A DNA stretch of 64,000 nucleotides from Hymenobacter busanensis (GTDB lineage Bacteria; Bacteroidota; Bacteroidia; Cytophagales; Hymenobacteraceae), in assembly GCF_008727865.1 (NCBI RefSeq), contig NZ_VTWU01000003.1, forward strand, positions 248,001-312,000, in the 5' to 3' direction. The first letter of the stretch is position 1. Each line of letters starts with the position of its first letter. The notes under the pieces were generated by a model that was not told where the DNA came from, ran no database searches, and saw only the letters and a program-made list of their open reading frames with translations. Of the stretch, positions 25,744 to 34,303 are shown piece after piece. Made by a program: the position numbers and the translations under genes.

Positions 25744-26385
25744 ATGCTGCGCATTATGCGTTCTACCAAACACGTTTATGTAGTGCCCCGGTGGGGCGGC
25801 TCAGCTTCCAGCGACTGGTATCCTTGGCTCAAAGAGCAATTGGAAGCTTCCGGCAGCGAAGACAATTGCGTTTACCAAGTTCATCTGCTGAACATGCCTT
25901 CGTGGGACTTGCCCACCATCCAGCAGGCCAACGCCTACCTGGCCCAAGTGCTGCCGCCTGCTCAACTCAACGAAGATGTGTACCTGGTGGGGCACAGCGT
26001 GGGTTGCTTGGCTATTCTGCACTACCTCGCGCAAGCCGGCCAAGAAGCTCCTACTGCCCAGGTGGGCGGGGTACTGTGCGTGGCCGGCTGGTTCTCGGTC
26101 GACAGCCCGTGGCAGGACATTCTGAACTGGATGGATGCGCCCATCGACTACGAGCAGGCCCGGCGCCTGATTCCCGAAGACAAGCTCATGGTGCTGCTTT
26201 CCGACGACGACCCTTACACCTCGGGCTACCAGCAAAACGAGCAGCTGTGGGTAGAACGCCTGCACGCCCGCGTGAGCATTCTGGCTGGCCGTCAGCATTT
26301 CAGCTCCGCCCTCGATATGGACGTGCGTGACGCCGTGCGCGACCTGGCCGGTGCCTGGACCGAGCCCATGGAGCGCGTGTCGTAA
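25744..26385 (+). CDS. RBBP9/YdeN-type serine hydrolase
   Basis: A 213-residue compact alpha/beta hydrolase. The triad is Ser85 in VGHSVGC, an acid in SDDDPY (Asp154-156) and His185 in AGRQHFSSA. The early VPRWGGSASSDWYPWL motif is typical of the RBBP9 (DUF1234-like) family. Members are small esterases of unclear substrate. The start MLRIMRSTKHVYVVP is used; Met5 is an alternative. An AT-rich stretch with TATATTGG lies ~50 bases upstream and could hold the promoter. A strong hairpin follows. Confidence 0.85.
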   Translation: MLRIMRSTKHVYVVPRWGGSASSDWYPWLKEQLEASGSEDNCVYQVHLLNMPSWDLPTIQQANAYLAQVLPPAQLNEDVYLVGHSVGCLAILHYLAQAGQEAPTAQVGGVLCVAGWFSVDSPWQDILNWMDAPIDYEQARRLIPEDKLMVLLSDDDPYTSGYQQNEQLWVERLHARVSILAGRQHFSSALDMDVRDAVRDLAGAWTEPMERVS

Positions 26386-26409
26386 CCAATCGGCGGTTGC
26401 CTTGTATAC

Positions 26410-26443
26410 ACACCGGCGGCGGAAGTATTTCCGCCGCCGGTGT
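26410..26443 (+). terminator. 15-bp hairpin immediately before the lycopene cyclase start
   Basis: ACACCGGCGGCGGAA (26410-26424) pairs perfectly with TTCCGCCGCCGGTGT (26429-26443) around GTAT, then TCTTTTG. It has the form of a terminator for the hydrolase gene, yet it ends only 6-12 bases before the likely GTG start of crtY. Confidence 0.75.
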
Positions 26444-26455
26444 TCTTTTGTGCCC

Positions 26456-27631
26456 GTGACGGTAGACTACGATTATTTGCTGGCGGGCGGCGGCGCGGCC
26501 GGACTGAGCCTGGCGTACCACATCAGCCAGGAGCCGCGGCTACGCCATAAGCGTGTGCTGCTGCTCGAGCCCGCGGCAAAAGACCAGAACGACCGCACGT
26601 GGTCGTTCTGGACCGACGAGCCAACGCTTTTCGACGCCATAGTAGCCGCTGAATGGCGGCAGCTGGCCTTCCGGAGTCCGCAGCTCGATGTGGTGCGTCC
26701 CTTGCAGCGGCACCGCTACTGCACCGTTCGTGGCATCGATTTCTACCGTTTCGTGCGGGCTGAGCTGGCCAAACGCCCCGAGCAGTTTACGTGGGTGCCC
26801 ACGACTGTAGACAGCCTCGAAAACGGCGCTATGGGAGTAGTAGCCTGCACACCCCAGGGCGAGTTTACGGCCCGCTACGCCTTCGATAGCCGCCCGCCCC
26901 AATTGCTGCACGACCCCAAGTACCGCTATTTGTGGCAGCACTTTGTGGGGTGGGAAGTGGAAACCGATTACGACGCTTTCGACCCCGACACGCCGGTGTT
27001 CATGGATTTTCGGGTGCCGCAGGGCCACGAATGCCGGTTCGTGTACGTGTTGCCGTTCAGCAAGCGGCGGGCATTGGTCGAGTACACGTTGTTTTCGGGC
27101 GCGCAACTGCCGCGGCACGAGTACGAAGACGCTTTGCGGCTGTATTTGCAGGCATTCTTGGCGGGCCGCACGTACCGTATCATCGAAACCGAAGCTGGCG
27201 CGATTCCCATGACCGACCAGCCGTTTGCCGACCGCTCAGGCACCAACATTGTGCACCTGGGTACCCGGGGCGGGCGCGTGAAGGCCAGCACTGGCTACGC
27301 GTTCCGGCGCATGCAGCAGCACGCCGCCCGCCTCACCGCCGCCCTTGCCGCCACCGGCCGCCTGCCCGCCGACCTCACCGGTGACCAATGGCAATTCCGC
27401 CTCTTCGATACCCTGCTGCTCGACATTATGCAGCGGCAAGGCGAAACCACCCGCGACATTTTTGCCGAGCTGTTTGCCCATAACCCCGTCGAGCGGATTC
27501 TGGATTTTCTCGATGAGCGCACCAGTTGGGCCGACAACCTGCGCATTATGAACTCGGTGAAACCGTGGCCGTTTTTGCGCTCCATCGGCCACGTACTGCG
27601 CGGCCGGCCCGGAAAACGCCGCATCAGCTAG
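26456..27631 (+). CDS. crtY: Lycopene beta-cyclase (CrtY family)
   Basis: A 391-residue flavoprotein-like cyclase that closes beta rings on lycopene. It carries the N-terminal motif DYDYLLAGGGAAGLSLAYHI, the CrtY signature DRTWSFW, then GIDFYRFVRAEL, VFMDFRVPQ, FVYVLPFSKRRALVEYTLF, GAIPMTDQPF and LGTRGGRVKASTGYAFRRMQ. No ATG is suitably placed. GTG at 26456 (or 26450) gives the normal N-terminus, while the open frame upstream overlaps the hydrolase gene and a hairpin. With CrtD and CruF it would give monocyclic, 1'-hydroxylated carotenoids. It is convergent with the ABC ATPase gene (23 bp apart). Confidence 0.9.
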   Translation: MTVDYDYLLAGGGAAGLSLAYHISQEPRLRHKRVLLLEPAAKDQNDRTWSFWTDEPTLFDAIVAAEWRQLAFRSPQLDVVRPLQRHRYCTVRGIDFYRFVRAELAKRPEQFTWVPTTVDSLENGAMGVVACTPQGEFTARYAFDSRPPQLLHDPKYRYLWQHFVGWEVETDYDAFDPDTPVFMDFRVPQGHECRFVYVLPFSKRRALVEYTLFSGAQLPRHEYEDALRLYLQAFLAGRTYRIIETEAGAIPMTDQPFADRSGTNIVHLGTRGGRVKASTGYAFRRMQQHAARLTAALAATGRLPADLTGDQWQFRLFDTLLLDIMQRQGETTRDIFAELFAHNPVERILDFLDERTSWADNLRIMNSVKPWPFLRSIGHVLRGRPGKRRIS

Positions 27632-27654
27632 CCGCCAAGAGCGACGGGCCGCAT

Positions 27655-28464
27655 TTAGTGCCGCATCAAGCTGGCTTCGTCTTCCAGCCACTCGCGAGCG
27701 GCAGCTACAGTGGCTTCGCTAAGTGGCTCAAGTTGCGGCTGCGGGGCAGAAAGGTTCAGCAGGAAGCCGGGCAGGTTGGGAAGCTGGTCGAGGTCGTGGG
27801 TGATGCAGAGGACGGTTTTCTGGCGGGTCTGGACCCAGGTTTCCAGCAGCCGGAACACACGGCGACGGTAGTACACGTCGAGTTGCTGGGTGGGCTCATC
27901 GAGGAGCCAGAGGGCCGCATCCTGCAACAGCAGCTGGGCCAGCCACACCAGCTGCTGCTCGCCGCCCGAGAGCTGCGGAAAGTCGCGGTGGGCGAGGTGC
28001 GTGGCGCCTACCTGGGCCAGGGCGTCATCGGCCAGGGCGTAATCTGCGGGGGAATAGCCGGCCAGCAGGCCGCGACGGTGCCGGAAGCGGCCCATGACTA
28101 CCAATTCGCGCACTTCGATGGGAAACGCCACGGCGTTGCGCTGCGGCAGATGCGCCAAGAGCCCGTCGGCAACGCGGCGCGGCAAACGCAGCACGTCTTG
28201 GCCCGCCAGCTCGATGCGGCCCTGGTAGGGCAACTGGCCGGTGAGCACGCGAAAGAGCGTGGTTTTGCCCGCACCGTTGTGCCCGATGATGGCCACAAAA
28301 GCCGGCGCGTCGAGGCGCAAAAAAAGGTTGCGGAGCAGAACGCGTTGTTCGTACCCCGCAACCAGATTCTCCACGCTGAGCGTGGGAGCTGATGATGATT
28401 GGCTAACGGCTGATTGGTGGTTGTTCACGCGCAAAACGCGGGCAGACCGGCTGCCCCATAACAA
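27655..28464 (-). CDS. ABC transporter ATP-binding protein (FecE/BtuD type)
   Basis: A 269-residue ATPase with all nucleotide-binding motifs: Walker A GHNGAGKTT (61-69), Q-loop LAHLPQR, signature LSGGEQQ, Walker B WLLDEPTQQLD and switch His in CITHD. The compact form and GRFRHRRGLLAG segment resemble iron-siderophore, heme or cobalamin importers. No permease or binding protein lies beside it, so the substrate is open. The first ~25 residues look non-conserved, and a GTG at codon 13 could be the real start. It follows the DUF2795 gene by 20 bp on the same strand. Confidence 0.86.
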   Translation of the reverse strand: MLWGSRSARVLRVNNHQSAVSQSSSAPTLSVENLVAGYEQRVLLRNLFLRLDAPAFVAIIGHNGAGKTTLFRVLTGQLPYQGRIELAGQDVLRLPRRVADGLLAHLPQRNAVAFPIEVRELVVMGRFRHRRGLLAGYSPADYALADDALAQVGATHLAHRDFPQLSGGEQQLVWLAQLLLQDAALWLLDEPTQQLDVYYRRRVFRLLETWVQTRQKTVLCITHDLDQLPNLPGFLLNLSAPQPQLEPLSEATVAAAREWLEDEASLMRH

Positions 28465-28484
28465 TCAGCAAGCCCAACCAGCAC

Positions 28485-28706
28485 TTAGTATTCGTCTTCG
28501 TTAAACATGAAGTCTTCCTTGGTCGGGTAGTCCGGCCACACCTCCTCGATGCTTTCGTAGGGCTGGCCGTCGTCCTCAAGGGCCTGCAGGTTTTCTACGA
28601 CTTCCATCGGGGCGCCCGAGCGAATCGAGTAGTCGATCAGCTCGTCTTTGGTGGCGGGCCAGGGAGCATCTTCCAGGTACGAGGCGAGTTCCAGGGTCCA
28701 GTACAT
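28485..28706 (-). CDS. DUF2795 small acidic protein
   Basis: A 73-residue protein; MYWTLELASYLEDAPWPATK is the conserved start, so the 21 open codons upstream are excluded. It matches the small DUF2795 proteins that are nearly invariant across Bacteroidetes, with ELIDYSIRSGAPMEVVENLQ and a C-terminal DYPTKEDFMFNEDEY. It is acidic and helical. The strong conservation suggests a core cytoplasmic role that is not known. Neighbours on the same strand are DUF349 upstream and an ABC ATPase downstream. Confidence 0.88.
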   Translation of the reverse strand: MYWTLELASYLEDAPWPATKDELIDYSIRSGAPMEVVENLQALEDDGQPYESIEEVWPDYPTKEDFMFNEDEY

Positions 28707-28827
28707 ATCGTGGTAAGCAAAAAAGGTGGGTAAAATGAAGCGCCGGGGCGCAAGCAAAAAGGCGGCCATTGGGGCGGGCCTTGCCAGCGTGTCAGGATGC
28801 GCTACTGTGTCCCGACAACGTAAAATA

Positions 28828-30147
28828 TCAGGAAATGTTGGTGGCGCCTTCGTAGCGGCGCCGCACCAGGTCCATCAGGTCGTTTTTGGTGCGGATCTTC
28901 CGCTCGAACGTGCGGATTTTGCTCTGCAGCATGTTGCGAAAAGCCTCGTTGGCCGGCGCGTCGGAGAGCTTGCCCAGGTTTTCTTCCAGCACGGCCTGCT
29001 CTTGCCGGTCGTACTTGATGAAGTCGCGCAGGGCCGTCAGGCGCAGGTTCAGCTGCTCCTGGCTGGTGGGCTTGGGGCCGTCCTGCGGCAGGCGCTTGCG
29101 CACGTAGTGCTCCAGGGCACTCAGCTCAAACACCTTGTCGCAGGCGCCCAGGAAGGCCTCCCACACCTGGTCCGACTCGGGCCCGCGCACGGGGCCGACC
29201 TTTTTCCAGGCGGCTTGCAGCTCCTTGGCGCGGTTCACGGCCTCGTGCATGGGGCGTTCCAGCAGAGCTTCGGCTTCGGCCACCAGGGCGCGCTTGCGGC
29301 CCAGGTTGTCGTCCATGTAGTTGTCCTTCACCTCCACCCGCTTGCTGCTGATGTGGTCTTTCAGGCGGTCGAAGAAGCGGTTGTGGGCGGCCCGGAAACG
29401 CGTCCACAGTTCGTTGGCTTGTTTGCGCGGCAGCGAGCCGCCAATTTCCTTCCACTCCTGCTGCAGCACCTTCAGCTTCTGGGTGGTTTCTTCCCAGTCC
29501 TCGGAGTTCTGCAGCGCCTCGGAACGCTGAATCAGCGCCTTGTACTTGTCGAGGGAGCGGTTGGTCATGGCCTTTTTATCGGCCTGGAATGCCTTGCGGC
29601 GGGCGAAGAACCGGTCGACGGCGGCTTGGAAGCGCTGTTCGATTTCCTCGGTAATGTCTTTGTGCACCGGCCCGGTCTTGATCCAAGCCTGGCGCAGGTC
29701 TTTCAGCTCGTCGGCGCCGGCCTGCCAGTCCACCGTGTTGCTCAGGGCTTCGGCCTGCTCGATGATGCTGATTTTGGTGGCCAGGTTTTTCTCGCGGTTG
29801 CGGGCCACCAGGGTCCGAATGTTGTCTTCGGCCGCGGTGAGGCGGTTGTGCAGCTCGGTGAAGTCGCCGAGGCCGTCGTAGGAGCCAATTTGCTCCTTCA
29901 GGTGCAGGGCTTTCATCAGAAACGAACCCTTGTTTTCGGATTCGTCGATGCGGGCCAGCAGGTCATCAACCTTGGCGCGGAACGCCTCAAAACGCTGGGC
30001 GAAGTAAACGAGGGCAGCCTCCGGGGTATCTTTGACTTGACCGACCTGGCGGGCCGGGAAATCCATGAACGGCTTCAGCCAAACCTGGGTGTCTTCGATA
30101 TAGCCAAACTGGCGGGCCTGGTTCAGCAGGTGCTCTTGCTGTTCCAT
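28828..30147 (-). CDS. DUF349 domain-containing coiled-coil protein
   Basis: A 439-residue protein starting MEQQEHLLNQARQFGYIED; the 32 open codons upstream are not protein-like. It consists of repeated helical DUF349 units, seen as recurring W-xx-xG-P/x-x-x-x motifs (LRQAWIKTGPVHKD, LQQEWKEIGGSLPRK, LQAAWKKVGPVRGPESDQVW), each followed by a charged helix with FFxRR/FFDRLK. The C-terminus is also helical (QSKIRTFERKIRTKNDLMD). No enzyme motif is seen. The family is common in Bacteroidetes and has a proposed but unproven link to nucleic acids or ribosomes. Confidence 0.9.
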   Translation of the reverse strand: MEQQEHLLNQARQFGYIEDTQVWLKPFMDFPARQVGQVKDTPEAALVYFAQRFEAFRAKVDDLLARIDESENKGSFLMKALHLKEQIGSYDGLGDFTELHNRLTAAEDNIRTLVARNREKNLATKISIIEQAEALSNTVDWQAGADELKDLRQAWIKTGPVHKDITEEIEQRFQAAVDRFFARRKAFQADKKAMTNRSLDKYKALIQRSEALQNSEDWEETTQKLKVLQQEWKEIGGSLPRKQANELWTRFRAAHNRFFDRLKDHISSKRVEVKDNYMDDNLGRKRALVAEAEALLERPMHEAVNRAKELQAAWKKVGPVRGPESDQVWEAFLGACDKVFELSALEHYVRKRLPQDGPKPTSQEQLNLRLTALRDFIKYDRQEQAVLEENLGKLSDAPANEAFRNMLQSKIRTFERKIRTKNDLMDLVRRRYEGATNIS

Positions 30148-30337
30148 AGGGATAAAAGGAGCGGGAATAAAGGTGTGAGCGGAGAGGAAGTGGAGCGCGA
30201 AAAACGGACGAATGTACGGCTTTTGTGTTTTCCAAAGAAGCAACAGAAAAAGCTGCTATCCAAGGGTAATTTGGGCGGAACGTTGCCGGACGGGCAAAGG
30301 TTGGCCGCCGGGGCAAGATACTGTAACGCGCGGGCTG

Positions 30338-30345
30338 TAGCTTTG
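30338..30345 (+). promoter_or_regulatory. -7 promoter element upstream of ettA
   Basis: TAGCTTTG matches TAnnTTTG exactly, 82 bases before the ettA start. No TTG was found at the usual -33 spacing. Confidence 0.45.
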
Positions 30346-30427
30346 TGAGAACGGCAAGTTTTTCTCCCGGCAACGGGAGCAGCGCGGCCGTTGCGTTCCG
30401 TCCGACCTCCTTTTTCAGCTTCTCTGC

Positions 30428-32095
30428 ATGAGCGACCAGCCCACCATTATTTTCTCCATGGCCGGGGTTACCAAAGTGTACCCGCCCCAAAAAACGGTTC
30501 TCAAGAACATTTACCTTTCCTTCTTCTACGGGGCCAAAATCGGCGTACTCGGCCTGAACGGTTCGGGTAAGTCGAGCCTGCTGAAGGTTATTGCCGGCGT
30601 CGACAAGCAGATTCAGGGCGACGTGGTTTGGTCGCCGGGCTACTCGGTGGGCTACCTGGAGCAAGAGCCCCAGCTCGACCCCACCAAGACGGTGCTGGAA
30701 GTGGTGCAGGAAGGCACCGCCGAAACCGTGGCGCTGCTCAAGGAATTCGAGGAAATCAACGAAGCCTTCGGCGGCGAAGACCCCGACTTCGACAAGCTAC
30801 TGGAGCGCCAGGGCCAGGTGCAGGAGCGCCTCGACCAGCTCGACGCCTGGAACCTCGACTCGAAGCTGGAGCGGGCCATGGACGCGCTGCGCACGCCCGC
30901 GCCGGATGCCATCATCGGCAACCTCTCGGGCGGGGAGAAGCGCCGCGTGGCTTTGTGCCGCCTGCTGTTGCAGGAGCCCGACGTGCTGCTGCTCGACGAA
31001 CCCACCAACCACCTGGACGCCGAATCGGTGCTGTGGCTGGAGCAGCACCTGCAGCAGTACAAGGGCACCGTCATTGCCGTAACCCACGACCGGTACTTCC
31101 TCGACAACGTGGCTGGCTGGATTCTGGAGCTGGACCGCGGCGAGGGTATTCCGTGGAAGGGCAACTACTCCTCATGGCTGGAGCAGAAGTCGAACCGCCT
31201 GGCCCAGGAGGAAAAGACCGAGAGCAAGCGCCAGAAGACGCTGCAGCGCGAGTTGGAATGGGTGCGCATGGCCCCGAAAGCGCGTCAGGCCAAGAGCAAG
31301 GCCCGCCTCGCCGGCTACGACAAGATGGTGACGGCCGACGCCAAGGAAAAGGAGCAGAAGCTGGAGCTGTTTATCCCCGACGGCCCGCGCCTCGGGGCGC
31401 AGGTGATTGAGGCCGAGGGGCTGACCAAGGCCTTCGGCGACAAGCTGCTGTTCGAGAACCTTTCGTTCAACCTCCCGCAGGGCGGCATCGTGGGCATCAT
31501 CGGCCCGAACGGCGCCGGCAAAACCACGCTGTTTCGCCTCATTACGGGACAATTGGAGCCGGATGCGGGTACTTTTGTCGTTGGGCCCACCGTACAGACT
31601 GCCTACGTGGACCAGCAGCACGACACGCTGGACCCCAACAAGTCGGTGTTTGAGACGATTTCGGGCGGCACCGAAACCATGCTGCTGGCCGGCCGGCAGG
31701 TGAACTCCCGCGCCTACGTGAGCAACTTCAACTTCCGCGGCGGCGACCAGGAAAAGAAAGTCGGCTCGCTCTCGGGCGGGGAGCGGAACCGGGTGCACCT
31801 GGCCACCACCCTCAAGCAGGGCGCCAACCTGCTGCTGCTCGACGAACCGACCAACGACCTGGACGTGAATGCCATTCGCGCCCTGGAAGACGCGCTGGAA
31901 AACTTCGCCGGTTGCGCCGTCATCATCAGCCACGACCGGTGGTTCCTCGACCGCCTGGCCACCCACATCCTGGCCTTCGAGGGCGACTCGCAGGTGGTGT
32001 GGTTCGAGGGCAACTTCTCCGACTACGAGGAGGCCAAGAAGAAGCGCCTCGGGGACGTGGAGCCCAAGCGGGTGCGGTACCGCAGCCTCAACTAA
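30428..32095 (+). CDS. ettA: Energy-dependent translational throttle protein EttA (ABC-F)
   Basis: A 555-residue soluble protein with two ABC domains. Site 1 has GLNGSGKSS, LSGGEKRR and LLLDEPTNHLD. Site 2 has GPNGAGKTT, LSGGERNR and LLLDEPTNDLD. The first domain holds an EttA-type arm insertion (EINEAFGGEDPDFDKLLERQ region, ~115-150). The inter-domain linker is the basic ELEWVRMAPKARQAKSKAR segment. EttA binds the ribosomal E site and gates entry into elongation according to the ATP/ADP ratio. No membrane segment is present and length equals the family norm. A terminator follows. Confidence 0.96.
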   Translation: MSDQPTIIFSMAGVTKVYPPQKTVLKNIYLSFFYGAKIGVLGLNGSGKSSLLKVIAGVDKQIQGDVVWSPGYSVGYLEQEPQLDPTKTVLEVVQEGTAETVALLKEFEEINEAFGGEDPDFDKLLERQGQVQERLDQLDAWNLDSKLERAMDALRTPAPDAIIGNLSGGEKRRVALCRLLLQEPDVLLLDEPTNHLDAESVLWLEQHLQQYKGTVIAVTHDRYFLDNVAGWILELDRGEGIPWKGNYSSWLEQKSNRLAQEEKTESKRQKTLQRELEWVRMAPKARQAKSKARLAGYDKMVTADAKEKEQKLELFIPDGPRLGAQVIEAEGLTKAFGDKLLFENLSFNLPQGGIVGIIGPNGAGKTTLFRLITGQLEPDAGTFVVGPTVQTAYVDQQHDTLDPNKSVFETISGGTETMLLAGRQVNSRAYVSNFNFRGGDQEKKVGSLSGGERNRVHLATTLKQGANLLLLDEPTNDLDVNAIRALEDALENFAGCAVIISHDRWFLDRLATHILAFEGDSQVVWFEGNFSDYEEAKKKRLGDVEPKRVRYRSLN

Positions 32096-32120
32096 GTTGC
32101 GTTTTCAGGCAGTTTAGGCG

Positions 32121-32163
32121 GCGTCCTTCCTTGGTTTCGGCCGGGGAAGGACGCTTTGTTTTT
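32121..32163. terminator. Terminator between ettA and the antiporter gene
   Basis: GCGTCCTTCC (32121-32130) pairs with GGAAGGACGC (32145-32154), followed by TTTGTTTTT. It serves ettA and may also serve the convergent antiporter gene. Confidence 0.8.
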
Positions 32164-32185
32164 CGACTGCCGCAGCCGGTCCCAT

Positions 32186-33808
32186 TTAGTGGGGCATGTG
32201 GCTGATTTTGGCTTCGTCGAGGTCGAGCTGGGCTTCTTGGTGGCGCAGCATTTCTTCCTCAAACACATCTTCCTGGCGCAGCACAAACAGCTCTTCGCGC
32301 TGCACTTGCAGCACGTCGAGCAGTACCTGGTGGTAGCGTTGCAAGGCCTTGCGCTTCGATTCGTCGTAGTCGAGGGCTTCCAGCAGGTTGCCGGTGCGCT
32401 GGGCCTCGGCTTGCATGCGGTGCTGCAGGGCGCTAATCATTTCGTTGGTGCAAATGTCGGCTTCGTAGTTCTGCGCCAAATGCGCCAGGGCGACGCGGCG
32501 CAGGCGCAGGCGAATACCGGCTTCCTGCTCATCGGTCGGCATGCGTTCCTCTATCTGCGCGACGCCGGTGAAACGAATGAGCGCCGGCAGGGTGAGCCCC
32601 TGAAACACCAGCGTGACGAGGATGACCACGAAGGTGATGAACAGGATCAGGTTGCGCTGCGGAAACGCGTCGCCGTTGGTGAGCAGCAGCGGCACCGACA
32701 ACGCCGACGCTAGCGACACCACGCCGCGCATGCCGGCCCACCCGATGATGACGGGCCCTTGCCAGCCGGGACTGGTTTCCTGGGTACGAATGCTGCGAAA
32801 CAGCCAGCGCGGCACAAACGCCGCCGGAAACATCCACACCATCCGAATCAGAATGACGATGACGCTGATGATGAGGCCGTAGCTGATGGCCTCGCGCAGG
32901 GAGTACGACCCCAGGCCCTGCACCGCTACGGGCAATTCCAGCCCGATAAGGATGAACACCAACCCGTTGAGGGCAAAGCCCACACTGGCCCACACGCTGT
33001 TGGCCTGCAGCCGGGTATCGGCGTCGAACACCCGGTGCGAATGGTACGACAGCATAAGCCCGCCGCTGACCACGGCCAGCACGCCCGAAAAATGGAATTC
33101 CTCGGCCAGCAGGTACATCACGTAGGGCGCAATGAAGGTGAGCACCGTATTGATGCTGGGGGTGGTGGGCAGGTACTTGTGAATGAGGTAGAAACCGTAG
33201 CCCACGGCCAAGCCAATAGCCAGCCCCATGCCGCTGGCCAGCAGAAAACTAGTGGCCGCGGTGTGCCACGAAAACGTGCCCGATACCACCGCCGCCAGCG
33301 CAAACCGAAACACAATCAGGCTGCTGGCGTCGTTGATCAGGCTTTCCCCCTCCAGAATGCTGGTCACGCGGCGCGGTACCTTGATGCCCTTGAGCACCGA
33401 GGTAGCCGCCACCGCATCAGGCGGCGAGATGATGCCGCCGAGCAGAAAGCCCAGCGCCAGCGTAAAGCCCGGAATCATGGCTTGCGACACGTAGGCCACG
33501 ATGGTGGAGGTGAAAAACACCAACCCGAAAGCCAGCAGCGTAATCGGCCGCTTCCAACGCCAGAAGTCCTTCCAGGAAGTATCCCAGGCGGCTTGGTAGA
33601 GCAGCGGCGGCAAGAAAATCAGGAAGATGAGGTGCGGGTCGATGACGATGAGTGGCAGGCCCGGCACCAAACTCAGCGCCAAACCGGCCAGCACCAGGAA
33701 AATGGGGTACGAGATGCGCAGCTTCTGCCCCAGCATGACGAGCAGCAGCATAGCAAACAGGAGACCCAACACCAGTAGAATGTTCTCGTGGAGCGTGCTT
33801 TCGGGCAT
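32186..33808 (-). CDS. Na+/H+ antiporter (CPA1 / NhaP type)
   Basis: A 540-residue inner-membrane protein. MPESTLHENILLVLGLLFAM is used as start; the 46 codons before it are not protein-like. About 12-13 spans are visible. Ion-site motifs of CPA1 are GGIISPPDAVAATS with its Asp, EGESLINDASSLIVF and GWAGMRGVVSLASAL. A ~110-residue cytoplasmic C-terminal helical domain (from about 430) ends DLDEAKISHMPH. It exchanges Na+ (or K+) for H+ for pH and salt balance. It stands alone. Confidence 0.92.
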   Translation of the reverse strand: MPESTLHENILLVLGLLFAMLLLVMLGQKLRISYPIFLVLAGLALSLVPGLPLIVIDPHLIFLIFLPPLLYQAAWDTSWKDFWRWKRPITLLAFGLVFFTSTIVAYVSQAMIPGFTLALGFLLGGIISPPDAVAATSVLKGIKVPRRVTSILEGESLINDASSLIVFRFALAAVVSGTFSWHTAATSFLLASGMGLAIGLAVGYGFYLIHKYLPTTPSINTVLTFIAPYVMYLLAEEFHFSGVLAVVSGGLMLSYHSHRVFDADTRLQANSVWASVGFALNGLVFILIGLELPVAVQGLGSYSLREAISYGLIISVIVILIRMVWMFPAAFVPRWLFRSIRTQETSPGWQGPVIIGWAGMRGVVSLASALSVPLLLTNGDAFPQRNLILFITFVVILVTLVFQGLTLPALIRFTGVAQIEERMPTDEQEAGIRLRLRRVALAHLAQNYEADICTNEMISALQHRMQAEAQRTGNLLEALDYDESKRKALQRYHQVLLDVLQVQREELFVLRQEDVFEEEMLRHQEAQLDLDEAKISHMPH

Positions 33809-33968
33809 TGGCAAACGGAGCGTATGAAGTTGCGGCCGGCACTTGCCGCCGCCGGAAGGTAGCCGCTGGCCGTCAAAAAGCCGATTCCTTTCTGCGCAAG
33901 GCCACCGCCGCCGGATTTCCGTATGCCGGTATTCCTCCCTTCCCACGTCGCCTTCAACGCATCAACCC

Positions 33969-34235
33969 ATGCAAATTCCGTTTCAGCTCAACCTCAACCA
34001 CCAATACGCCGATCAGTTGTACAACGAGCACGGGCGCGACGCCGGCCAGGAAGCAATTGCCGAGCTGGAAGACAAAATCGGCGCGGCCATTGGGCTGGTG
34101 GTGCAACGCCACGGCGTGCTGCCCGGCGTGGGCGACCGGGTACACGTGGAGCAAGGCCTGATTGTGGTTATCGACACGCGCAGCTTTGAAGAAGACGGTA
34201 ACATCTGGTACGCCGTGCGGCCGTTTGGCGCGTAA
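33969..34235 (+). CDS. Hypothetical 88-residue protein
   Basis: Starts MQIPFQLNLNHQYADQLYNE at 33969. A helical segment (AGQEAIAELEDKIGAAIGLV) leads into a short beta region (GVGDRVHVEQGLIVVIDTRS) and ends WYAVRPFGA. The pattern VxRHGVLPGVGDRVxVEQGxIVVIDTRxF looks like a small domain with a strand-turn-strand core. No signal peptide or family is recognised. The next gene, a PAS histidine kinase, starts 68 bp further on the same strand, so the two may be co-expressed. Confidence 0.68.
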   Translation: MQIPFQLNLNHQYADQLYNEHGRDAGQEAIAELEDKIGAAIGLVVQRHGVLPGVGDRVHVEQGLIVVIDTRSFEEDGNIWYAVRPFGA

Positions 34236-34303
34236 CCCGCAGCCGCCATTTCTGGTACGGGTGTAGCTGCTATCTTGTGCCTGCTCTTTGCTATTCTGCT
34301 CCC

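Noticed and set aside
28726-30348. A 540-codon open frame antisense to the DUF349 gene
   Set aside because: Its composition (Gln, Val, His, Gly-rich) is typical of antisense translation, whereas the minus strand shows repeated DUF349 motifs.
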